This document shows, one piece after another, positions 1-6,498 of a stretch of DNA of 16,415 bases. Below the pieces are notes generated by a model. That model did no database searches. It was not told the origin of the DNA and was given only the letters and a program-made list of their open reading frames with translations. Position 1 is the stretch's first letter; the number at the start of each line of letters is the position of its first letter. This stretch comes from JBBQSF01 sp038214085. Its GTDB lineage: Bacteria > Bacteroidota > Bacteroidia > Bacteroidales > CG2-30-32-10. The DNA is taken from the NCBI GenBank assembly GCA_038214085.1, contig JBBQSF010000063.1:1-16415 (forward strand), read 5' to 3'. Made by a program: the position numbers and the translations under genes.

Positions 1-22
1 TTTTAAAATACAAAATTATTAA

Positions 23-142
23 GCCCCTATTCTCGATACTTTTTCTATCGTCACTTCGAGTCCGCTCCTAATATATTAATCAATTATAAAAATGTATGCG
101 GGTATCGAGAACCGACGATAGAAAAACTCGAATTGACGGGGC
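23..142. repeat. REP/BIME-like inverted-repeat cluster
   Basis: Four pairs of perfectly complementary arms are visible: GCCCC (23-27) with GGGGC (138-142); TTCTCGATAC (30-39) with GTATCGAGAA (102-111); TTTTTCTATCGTC (40-52) with GACGATAGAAAAA (114-126); and TTCGAGT (55-61) with ACTCGAA (126-132). The inner three pairs occur in the order A-B-C...A'-B'-C', so they cannot all nest in one hairpin. Each half can instead fold locally, for example CGATA 34-38 with TATCG 46-50, or TATCG 103-107 with CGATA 116-120. Two oppositely oriented palindromic units in an intergenic space, with GTATCGAGAACCG-type motifs, resemble the short REP/BIME repeats scattered through Bacteroidota genomes. The assignment is by pattern only, because copy number elsewhere cannot be seen. 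Confidence 0.6.
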
Positions 143-171
143 ATATTAAAAATTTTATATAAAATTTAAAA

Positions 172-202
172 AGTTTCTAAGATGCAAAAAAGTTTAGAGA
201 CT
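172..202 (-). terminator. probable terminator of the secreted esterase gene
   Basis: The arms 172-180 (AGTTTCTAA) and 194-202 (TTAGAGACT) form a 9-bp stem with one imperfect pair and a 13-nt loop. Read on the minus strand, the stem is followed at once by a T-run (TTTTT, then more T-rich sequence). It lies about 70 nt past the stop codon of the minus-strand esterase. The stem is A/T-rich, so its strength is uncertain. Confidence 0.35.
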
Positions 203-272
203 AGCCAATAAATTATTTTACAGAACGGGTTCTACAACTAAAGTGAAGTAAAGATTTTTTATTCTAATTCAT

Positions 273-1703
273 TTATTGAACAAGAAAACTTCTGCTATAA
301 TTTTTACCATTTAATCCAATTGAAAGGAAATACAATCCACTTTTAAAATTACTTAAATCAATCTCATGTGAATTTTCTCCTTTGGGGTTTACTCCAAAAT
401 CAACTGTTTTTATTTTTATACCGGAATTACTGTAAATATATACAGTGGTATTTTGCGACTCAAAAAGCATATAGGATGCTGTTATTTTTTTATTGCATGG
501 ATTGGGGAAAAGCGTAAAGCCAGAACCTGCAGTAATATAATCAATACCCAGGTTTAGGCAATTGGTTTGAGGATTGTTCCCTGAAAGAGCAATTTTTCCG
601 GCAAAAAGCGCTACCATATTCTGCAATCTTAATTGCGCGTTGTCAAGCGCATGACCATTTGAATAACAATTATTCAAATAGGAATAATTTGATAAAATAT
701 CAGCCTGATATGCAGGTGCAGAAGTACCCATTGCTACAAAATATTGTCTTATTCCTTCGCTACCAAATGCATTGGGATAAAAATAATACGTCTGGCAAAT
801 ATTTGATTGTGCATAACACTCCCAACTAATGCGTCCTAAAAGTGTTCCGTAATTATAATTTACAATGACATCCGACCCCTGATGAAACATATAAACAACA
901 GGAGTATCGCTTGTTTGCTGAAAAATATTGAAATCGAGTACACCGCCAAAAAGACTTCCAACGCCTTTTACAGTTGCATTATATGTTCCCAAATATAAGG
1001 GACCATCAATACTTCCAAGGTCTGGTCGGCTAAGATTATTGGTTGTTGGAATGCAACCAAAAGCAGCCAAGTCAGGATCTGGGACAGGAGCATCAGAAAC
1101 GGCATAACAGGAAAGGTGTTTTTCACTAATTTTATCAGTAAAAGCAGCGGCAAGAGCTACAAAACCACCAGCACTTTCGCCAGCAATAAAAACATTATTG
1201 ATATCGGTAGAATCTATCGCATTTCTGCTTTTCATAAAACGAATCACTCCCTTTGCATCCTGCATTGCCCTGAAATTGGCCCGGTATACCTCGGCACTAT
1301 CACATATATACCCACATGGCTGCGAAATAGACGTGTTACACAATGCATACATAGTATAATTTGATGTTTTATGTGTTCCAAGCCTGTAATTGATATTGGC
1401 AACAACCCAGCCTTTTTTTGCCAATTGCCGGGACAAATACACCAGGTCATAATCTTCTTTACTTCCGCCAATCCACGCACCTCCGTGCACCAAAACAATT
1501 ACTGGTCGCAAACAGTTTGAGTCGCCTACTGGCTTATAAATATCAAGTTTTAACGTGTCTGTATTTCCAGCATAATCAATGGCAGTGCCATAAACAACAT
1601 TAATTAAACTATCGTAGGCAAACTGATTTTGGGTATAAGGAGTTTGTGCATTTACGCTGATTCCTGAATAAATCAAGGCTATCAATATCACTATTTTTTT
1701 CAT
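273..1703 (-). CDS. secreted alpha/beta-hydrolase (carboxylesterase/lipase-like) with T9SS C-terminal sorting domain
   Basis: This is a predicted extracellular or surface-attached serine esterase. The 476-aa product starts with a signal peptide (MKKIVILIALIYSGISVNAQ, cleavage after about residue 20). The oxyanion-hole motif HGGAW is at 73-77 and the nucleophile elbow GESAGG at 175-180, so Ser177 is catalytic. Asp278 (in HQGSD) and His351 (in NGHA) are plausible triad partners. This is the HSL/carboxylesterase-type or BD-FAE-like fold. Residues about 398-476 form a type A T9SS sorting domain (LFPNP near 398-402, then SGLYFLSI), normally removed after export through the outer membrane. The frame is open 17 codons further upstream to an ATG at 1754, but a TAnnTTTG box at 1758-1765 on this strand places transcription start near or below that ATG, and only the 1703 start gives a signal peptide at the N-terminus. 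The substrate is unknown; acyl or acetyl esters of polysaccharides, or peptides, are possible. Confidence 0.88.
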   Translation of the reverse strand: MKKIVILIALIYSGISVNAQTPYTQNQFAYDSLINVVYGTAIDYAGNTDTLKLDIYKPVGDSNCLRPVIVLVHGGAWIGGSKEDYDLVYLSRQLAKKGWVVANINYRLGTHKTSNYTMYALCNTSISQPCGYICDSAEVYRANFRAMQDAKGVIRFMKSRNAIDSTDINNVFIAGESAGGFVALAAAFTDKISEKHLSCYAVSDAPVPDPDLAAFGCIPTTNNLSRPDLGSIDGPLYLGTYNATVKGVGSLFGGVLDFNIFQQTSDTPVVYMFHQGSDVIVNYNYGTLLGRISWECYAQSNICQTYYFYPNAFGSEGIRQYFVAMGTSAPAYQADILSNYSYLNNCYSNGHALDNAQLRLQNMVALFAGKIALSGNNPQTNCLNLGIDYITAGSGFTLFPNPCNKKITASYMLFESQNTTVYIYSNSGIKIKTVDFGVNPKGENSHEIDLSNFKSGLYFLSIGLNGKNYSRSFLVQ

Positions 1704-1757
1704 ATAATTCGTATTTTTAAAATCCGACCAAAACATAATTTTTCTTACAATCAATTA

Positions 1758-1765
1758 CAAAGTTA
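1758..1765 (-). promoter_or_regulatory. -7 promoter box of the esterase gene
   Basis: TAACTTTG on the minus strand matches the Bacteroidota -7 consensus TAnnTTTG and lies about 55 nt upstream of the chosen start at 1703. The nearest TTTG-like -33 box (1791-1794) is about 25 nt away, longer than usual, so the upstream half is weak. Confidence 0.45.
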
Positions 1766-1829
1766 AAGCATTTCGTGATAAAATACCATTCAAAATTTTC
1801 AAATGCTTAGGGTTTAAAGGATTATTTAC

Positions 1830-1837
1830 TAAATTTG
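1830..1837 (+). promoter_or_regulatory. -7 promoter box of rlmB
   Basis: TAAATTTG fits the Bacteroidota -7 consensus TAnnTTTG exactly. Its last three bases are the first in-frame TTG of the rlmB reading frame. Transcription would therefore start downstream of that TTG, and translation must begin later, at TTG 1862. No good -33 TTTG is visible. Confidence 0.55.
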
Positions 1838-1861
1838 CACATACTTTTTAAAAACATTATT

Positions 1862-2596
1862 TTGGCAAAAGAAAACATTATATTCGGCATCAGGCCTGTT
1901 ATTGAAGCAATAAAAGCAGGAAAAGAAATTGAAAAAATTCTGGTTCAAACTTCACTCAGAAGTGAAAATTCGTGGGAATTGCGTAAGCTCACCACCGAAT
2001 TAACCATCCCTGTTCAATACGTCCCTTTGGAAAAACTCAATAGGGTAACTATGAAAAACCATCAGGGCGTAATTGCTTATATTTCTCCTGTAGTATATCA
2101 ACCGCTTTCGAACATTGTTCCTGCACTTTTTGAAGAAGGAAAAACACCGTTGCTGCTGATTCTCGACAGAATTACTGACGTTAGAAATATTGGCGCCATT
2201 GCCCGAACTGCTGAGTGTGTGGGTGTTGATGCCATTATTGTTCCATCAAAAGGTTCCGGTCTTATTAATGAAGACACTGTAAAAACGAGTGCCGGCGCTA
2301 TATACAAAATTCCGGTTTGTCGCGAAGACAATTTAAAAGACACCATTGAGTTTTTAAAAAGCAGTGGATTGCAAATAGTTTCCTGTACCGAAAAAGCCGA
2401 AAAGCCTTTTTATGAAAGTGATTTCCGTGGGCCTCTTGCAATTATCATGGGTTCGGAGGACGACGGTATTTCGGAAGAATATTTAAAACGTTCCGACATT
2501 ATGGTACGCATACCATTGCTTGGCGAAACAGAATCGCTAAATGTAAGTGTTGCTGCAGGAATTCTCCTTTACGAAGTGGTAAAACAACGCATGTAA
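1862..2596 (+). CDS. rlmB: 23S rRNA (guanosine-2'-O-)-methyltransferase RlmB, TrmH/SpoU family
   Basis: This enzyme transfers a methyl group from S-adenosylmethionine to the 2'-O of a conserved guanosine in 23S rRNA (G2251 in E. coli). The 244-aa product matches the usual RlmB length. The N-terminal substrate-binding domain (FGIRPVIEAI, residues 8-17) is followed by the SPOUT knot motifs: motif 1 around LDRITDVRNIGAIARTAE (101-118, with Asn109 and Arg115), motif 2 MGSEDDGIS (196-204) and motif 3 SLNVSVAAGI (225-234). The start is TTG 1862, giving MAKENIIFGI. An in-frame TTG at 1835 would add nine residues but sits inside the -7 promoter box. The membrane glycosyltransferase gene follows after 9 nt, so the two are probably co-transcribed. 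The TrmH paralogue (tRNA Gm18) is the alternative, but the N-terminal domain and length favour RlmB. Confidence 0.9.
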   Translation: MAKENIIFGIRPVIEAIKAGKEIEKILVQTSLRSENSWELRKLTTELTIPVQYVPLEKLNRVTMKNHQGVIAYISPVVYQPLSNIVPALFEEGKTPLLLILDRITDVRNIGAIARTAECVGVDAIIVPSKGSGLINEDTVKTSAGAIYKIPVCREDNLKDTIEFLKSSGLQIVSCTEKAEKPFYESDFRGPLAIIMGSEDDGISEEYLKRSDIMVRIPLLGETESLNVSVAAGILLYEVVKQRM

Positions 2597-2605
2597 TTTT
2601 GTGTA

Positions 2606-4555
2606 ATGAAGCACTTTGATGATATGATTTCAAGAATTAAAGATGCTCAGATTCTTTGGGTAATTCTTTTTATTGCAGCCATTTTGCGTTTGCTTTTTGC
2701 ATGGGATTTTTCTTTTTCGCCCAACGAACTAAGTTTAATTGAAACCATTAAAACAGAAGGACTAACCGCACTTTTTAACAAAACGGATTACACCGGGACT
2801 TTCCCTTCTGGCTTTTTATTTTTTCATTTTCTTTGGATAAAACTTACTGGCACCTCCGAGTTTTTTGTCCGCTTGCCTTCAATTGCCGCTTCGGTTGCAT
2901 CGGTGTATCTAACCTTTCGAATTGCAAAAGGATGGTTTAATTCTTACACAGGTTTATTCAGTGCAGCTTTGTTGGCTGTTTTGCAATTTCCAATTTTATA
3001 TGCACAACAAGCATTGCCTTTTTCATTTGGATTGTTTTTTGTGTTGCTCAGCGTTTTACTCTGGGGAAAAGCATTGTTTGAAAACCCGGAAAATAAATTT
3101 CGCCCATTTGTTTTCTTTGCACTTTCCCTAGGCGTAACAGGTTATTTTCAAAATTTCGCATTGCTTATTTCAGGAATCATTGTTATTACAGGATTTTTCT
3201 TTGTTACAAAAAGTAATTATAAAAAATATATTGTTTCCATAATAATTGCAGCTGTATTGTTTCAACCAGAAATATTTATTCTGTTAAAAAACATAAAACT
3301 GATGAATATTTCCGAGTCAGGTGGATGGATAGTGAAGCCTGAGAGCAATATGTTTTTTAAATTTATTTATTATTGCTTTAACCAATCAAAATTCCTGATA
3401 TATGGAATATTTGTGTTCTTTGTTTACAGCAATATTGATAGTTTCGGGAAATTTAAATTCACTAAATATCATATAATTGCCGCCCTCTGGTTTATTCTTC
3501 CCTTGTTATATGCATATATTTACTCCGTAAACCTCAGCCCTTTCAGCGAAACACCAATTTTTTTATTCACTCTTCCTTTTTTGCTAATTACACTATTTTC
3601 TTTTCTTAACCCTGATCGGAAAATTGTAAATTTCTCAGCCATAGGAATACTAATTGCTATTGGCATTTTCAGCACAATTGGCGAAAAAAAATATTATTCC
3701 ACTTACCATTATGCCGAAACCAAGGGTATTGCAAAAAAAACAATTGAGTACAACAGCAAATACAAACTTGAAAATATTACCTCTGTTATCAATGTAACTT
3801 CGCCATATTATATTGATTATTATTTGGAGAAATATGGCAACACACAAAAGTTTCAACAATATAAAAATGATGGGCATACTGATATTATTAAGTTATCAGA
3901 AATAATTGAAAAAAGCACTACTCCATTTTTTTTATATGCATGGTCAGGGGTTTTCAATCCTCACGAAACCGACGATCTCATTAGTGCAAAGTATCCTTAT
4001 ATCATCGAAAACACCGATTACAATGGATTAGCAGGTATCAGATTGTACGGGAAAATAGACAATGGAAAAGTCATAAAGCGGAAGGTTCCTGTTTACTACG
4101 TTTTTAATGGCTTTGAAGATGGAAACGCATGGGATAAGGACACTTCAGCGATTACAACCGAAAATGCAAAATACGATAAACACGCGCTTAAAATAAGTCC
4201 GAAAGATGTTTACGGACCATCTTGCACAAATATTTTCTCGAGAATGAACGATAAACCTATCAAAAATATTAGAGTAAGCATGTGGACATTTTGCGAGAAA
4301 ATACCAAAAGATGCGCAGATAGTTGCAACCATCAGCTTTAAAGACGAAGACAATCAGATTTTCGAAAACTATTTCTGGCTTTCATCAAAGCTGGAATATT
4401 TTGTAAAAAAAGGAACTTGGGGACAAGCATTCTTTTCCTTTAATCTGCCTGCATTAAAATCGATTAATGATGAGTTAAAAATTTACGTCTGGAATCCTGA
4501 CAAAAACACTATTTTTATTGATAATTTTGAACTGAAGGCATTTGTTGAAGATTGA
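2606..4555 (+). CDS. GT-C fold membrane glycosyltransferase (GT39/PMT_2-like) with C-terminal beta-sandwich module
   Basis: This is a 649-aa integral membrane protein with about ten or eleven hydrophobic helices between residues 14 and 357 (for example 14-32, 91-106, 113-131, 138-155, 183-201, 289-307, 316-334, 341-357). The order of the first loop (FSPNELSLIETI, 36-47; the TFPSGFLFFHFLW segment near 65-77; then RLPSIAASVASVYL, 89-101) is that of polyprenyl-phosphate-sugar-dependent transferases of the PMT_2/ArnT group. These move a sugar from a lipid carrier to an acceptor on the outer face of the inner membrane. The acidic pair usual in loop 1 (D-E) reads N40-E41 here. Residues about 495-649 form a soluble region rich in beta-strands (GFEDGNAWD; FIDNFELKAF at the end) that looks like a galactose-binding or CBM-type sandwich, an unusual addition. 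The start is ATG 2606, 9 nt after rlmB. The sugar and acceptor are unknown. Confidence 0.72.
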   Translation: MKHFDDMISRIKDAQILWVILFIAAILRLLFAWDFSFSPNELSLIETIKTEGLTALFNKTDYTGTFPSGFLFFHFLWIKLTGTSEFFVRLPSIAASVASVYLTFRIAKGWFNSYTGLFSAALLAVLQFPILYAQQALPFSFGLFFVLLSVLLWGKALFENPENKFRPFVFFALSLGVTGYFQNFALLISGIIVITGFFFVTKSNYKKYIVSIIIAAVLFQPEIFILLKNIKLMNISESGGWIVKPESNMFFKFIYYCFNQSKFLIYGIFVFFVYSNIDSFGKFKFTKYHIIAALWFILPLLYAYIYSVNLSPFSETPIFLFTLPFLLITLFSFLNPDRKIVNFSAIGILIAIGIFSTIGEKKYYSTYHYAETKGIAKKTIEYNSKYKLENITSVINVTSPYYIDYYLEKYGNTQKFQQYKNDGHTDIIKLSEIIEKSTTPFFLYAWSGVFNPHETDDLISAKYPYIIENTDYNGLAGIRLYGKIDNGKVIKRKVPVYYVFNGFEDGNAWDKDTSAITTENAKYDKHALKISPKDVYGPSCTNIFSRMNDKPIKNIRVSMWTFCEKIPKDAQIVATISFKDEDNQIFENYFWLSSKLEYFVKKGTWGQAFFSFNLPALKSINDELKIYVWNPDKNTIFIDNFELKAFVED

Positions 4556-4602
4556 TATTGTGAAATTATGTTATTGTAATATTACGTTATTCCACTAATA
4601 TG

Positions 4603-4610
4603 TAATTTTG
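4603..4610 (+). promoter_or_regulatory. candidate -7 box upstream of the M28 peptidase gene
   Basis: TAATTTTG matches TAnnTTTG and would give a leader of about 60 nt. A second possibility nearer the gene is TTTG (4634-4637), a 20-nt spacer and ATAATTTG (4658-4665), which has one mismatch in the -7 box but better spacing. Sequence alone does not choose between them. Confidence 0.3.
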
Positions 4611-4678
4611 AAACCAAACCTTAAATCAATTTCTTTGAGTTTTGTGAATTGAATAAAATAATTTGAATTTTTAAAATT

Positions 4679-5845
4679 ATGAAACGTCTGTGCTTTTTCC
4701 TTCTGCTTACTTTCGGAATAATTTTCAACAAAACGCATGCTCAAACCATTAATCCGTATTATCAATCACTGGTTGATTCAGTTTCTTATGATTCGATTCT
4801 CCTGCATCTTCAGCAATTTCAGAACTTCGGCGTTAAAAGCATGGGGAGTCAGTCGATAAAAAATACCGGGTCATGGTTATACAACAAGTTTCTCAGTTAT
4901 GGCTATTTGCCAGTTAAACGTGATTCTTTCATCACAGGAGGGCAATTATCGTACAATATTATCGCTACTAAAACCGGAACACTTTACCCTAACACATTTG
5001 TTATTGTTTGCGGACATTACGATACACAGGGCGGAACCGGCACAAATGACAATGGTTCTGGTGTTGCCACCATTCTGGAGATAGCTCGGATTATGCAAAA
5101 TATTCCCACTGAGTATTCTGTAAAATTCATCAACTTCAGCGGTGAGGAATCAGGATATTTGGGAAGTCAGCATTATGTAGACAATATCGTTGCTCCCCTA
5201 AACCTTGATATTCGCTTGGTTTTTAATATTGATGAAGTGGGCGGGATTTCGGGAATGCAAAACAATACAGTGCGCTGTGAAAAAGACAATGGAAACCCTT
5301 CGCAAAACAATTTAACATCTTCACACTTCACGGATTCGCTGACAATTCTCACACAGCAATATTCTGATTTATCAGCAGTGATAACAGATGCCTACGGTTC
5401 TGATTATATGCCTTTCGAAAACGATGGTGAGTATATTACAGGATTTTATGAAGACAATGAGTCCACTTACCCTCATTCTTCAGGTGACAACCTCGCCCAC
5501 CTCGACACAAGTTATGTTTTTGAAATTGCAAAAGCCGCTTGTGGTGCAACTTTGTACTTTGCCAGAGCCTTTGATATTGTTACTGACAATACAACTCAAT
5601 CATCAAACAATAAACAAACAAAAATTTTCCCAAACCCAGTAATTGATTTTTTCAATATTGAAGTTTCTGAAAAAGCGACCGTAAGTCTAAGCGATATAAA
5701 TGGGAAAAGTATTTTTGAAATTAAATTATTTAAATCACAAAAAGAAATAATAAATACAGAACAACTGAACAAGGGTGTTTACATTGTTCATGTTTGCAAT
5801 GCAGAATCACAGACTTTGGAAACATTTAAAATCCTAAAACTTTAA
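4679..5845 (+). CDS. secreted M28-family zinc metallopeptidase with T9SS C-terminal sorting domain
   Basis: This is a predicted extracellular aminopeptidase-type enzyme of 388 aa. A signal peptide (MKRLCFFLLLTFGIIFNKTHAQ) covers residues 1-22. All ligands expected for a co-catalytic two-zinc M28 site are present: His113 and Asp115 in GHYD, the bridging Asp124 in TNDNGSG, catalytic Glu156 and ligand Glu157 in GEESGYLGS, Asp185 in NIDEVGG, and His266 in YPHSSGD. Residues about 316-388 are a T9SS type A sorting domain (IFPNP, SLSDINGKSIFE, LNKGVYIVHV). The start is the ATG directly at the signal peptide. It is the first gene of a probable three-gene unit with the 203-aa exported protein (33-nt gap) and the CocE-type hydrolase. 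Removal of N-terminal amino acids from peptides outside the cell is the likely role; glutaminyl cyclase, a related fold, is a less likely alternative. Confidence 0.9.
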   Translation: MKRLCFFLLLTFGIIFNKTHAQTINPYYQSLVDSVSYDSILLHLQQFQNFGVKSMGSQSIKNTGSWLYNKFLSYGYLPVKRDSFITGGQLSYNIIATKTGTLYPNTFVIVCGHYDTQGGTGTNDNGSGVATILEIARIMQNIPTEYSVKFINFSGEESGYLGSQHYVDNIVAPLNLDIRLVFNIDEVGGISGMQNNTVRCEKDNGNPSQNNLTSSHFTDSLTILTQQYSDLSAVITDAYGSDYMPFENDGEYITGFYEDNESTYPHSSGDNLAHLDTSYVFEIAKAACGATLYFARAFDIVTDNTTQSSNNKQTKIFPNPVIDFFNIEVSEKATVSLSDINGKSIFEIKLFKSQKEIINTEQLNKGVYIVHVCNAESQTLETFKILKL

Positions 5846-5878
5846 TTTGTATTTTTTAATTATCAAATAACCCCTAAC

Positions 5879-6490
5879 ATGAAACAACGCAAATATTTTT
5901 TATTAGTAATAATGGTAATTGTTTCTGCATTTGCTAAGGCAGATTCGCCCATTACATCCACGCCAATTTATCAGGCTTACCTTGAAAATCCTTATGTTTC
6001 ACTTGCATTAAAAAAGGGAGTATTGAACGATACTATTGCAGGATATCTTTTAAACGATACAGTTTCCATTGATAAAAAGGCAGCAGTAATAAACGCTTTG
6101 GGTTGGGATTTTAATGGAAAAAACAATGCAACAGAATTTTTCAAATACATTCAAAAAAAATACAATTTCAGTAAAGCTTTCGATCTGGATGGTGTTTCGG
6201 GAGATGATGTATTCTGTCTTGGTTACCTTACAATAATGGATAATTATTTCGAAACGGAAAAGCCAATAAAAATTTTAAAAATTGCAAAAACAAAAAACCC
6301 AAAAAGTTATACGGTAAATATTATTCTTGCTCTAGTAGAAGCTCAAAAAGCCATGGATACTGATTGGTGTGCGGTTTGGAGATTGGCAGCTTCAGTTAAA
6401 GACAATGGGAATCTGGTATACGATATGGATACAAACGCAGTTAAAATTATTTTCGATTATATGGAATTGTATGAGTCATCGTGCAAATAA
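5879..6490 (+). CDS. exported protein of unknown function (203 aa)
   Basis: I do not recognise this family. The product begins with a good Sec signal peptide (MKQRKYFLLVIMVIVSAFAKA, about residues 1-21), so it probably works in the periplasm or beyond. The mature part is about 180 aa and looks mainly alpha-helical, with repeating A/L/Y spacing near 38-95 and 125-170 that could be a short helical-repeat fold. It has three cysteines (113, 164, 202) and no obvious catalytic motif. It lacks a T9SS sorting domain and a lipobox. It sits between two T9SS-exported hydrolases, 33 nt after the M28 peptidase and 8 nt before the chosen start of the CocE-type enzyme, so it is likely co-expressed with them. 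A role as accessory or binding partner would be a guess from position only. Confidence 0.75.
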   Translation: MKQRKYFLLVIMVIVSAFAKADSPITSTPIYQAYLENPYVSLALKKGVLNDTIAGYLLNDTVSIDKKAAVINALGWDFNGKNNATEFFKYIQKKYNFSKAFDLDGVSGDDVFCLGYLTIMDNYFETEKPIKILKIAKTKNPKSYTVNIILALVEAQKAMDTDWCAVWRLAASVKDNGNLVYDMDTNAVKIIFDYMELYESSCK

Positions 6491-6498
6491 TCATGTTT

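Noticed and set aside
1116..1498. Open frames of 61 to 98 codons inside the larger genes
   Set aside because: They overlap well-supported genes in other frames and lack family motifs, signal peptides and promoter boxes. They are by-products of the coding strand.
4576..4585. Palindrome GTAATATTAC as an operator or terminator
   Set aside because: It is a 10-bp A/T-rich palindrome with no loop and no T-tract, and short palindromes of this kind are expected by chance in such DNA.
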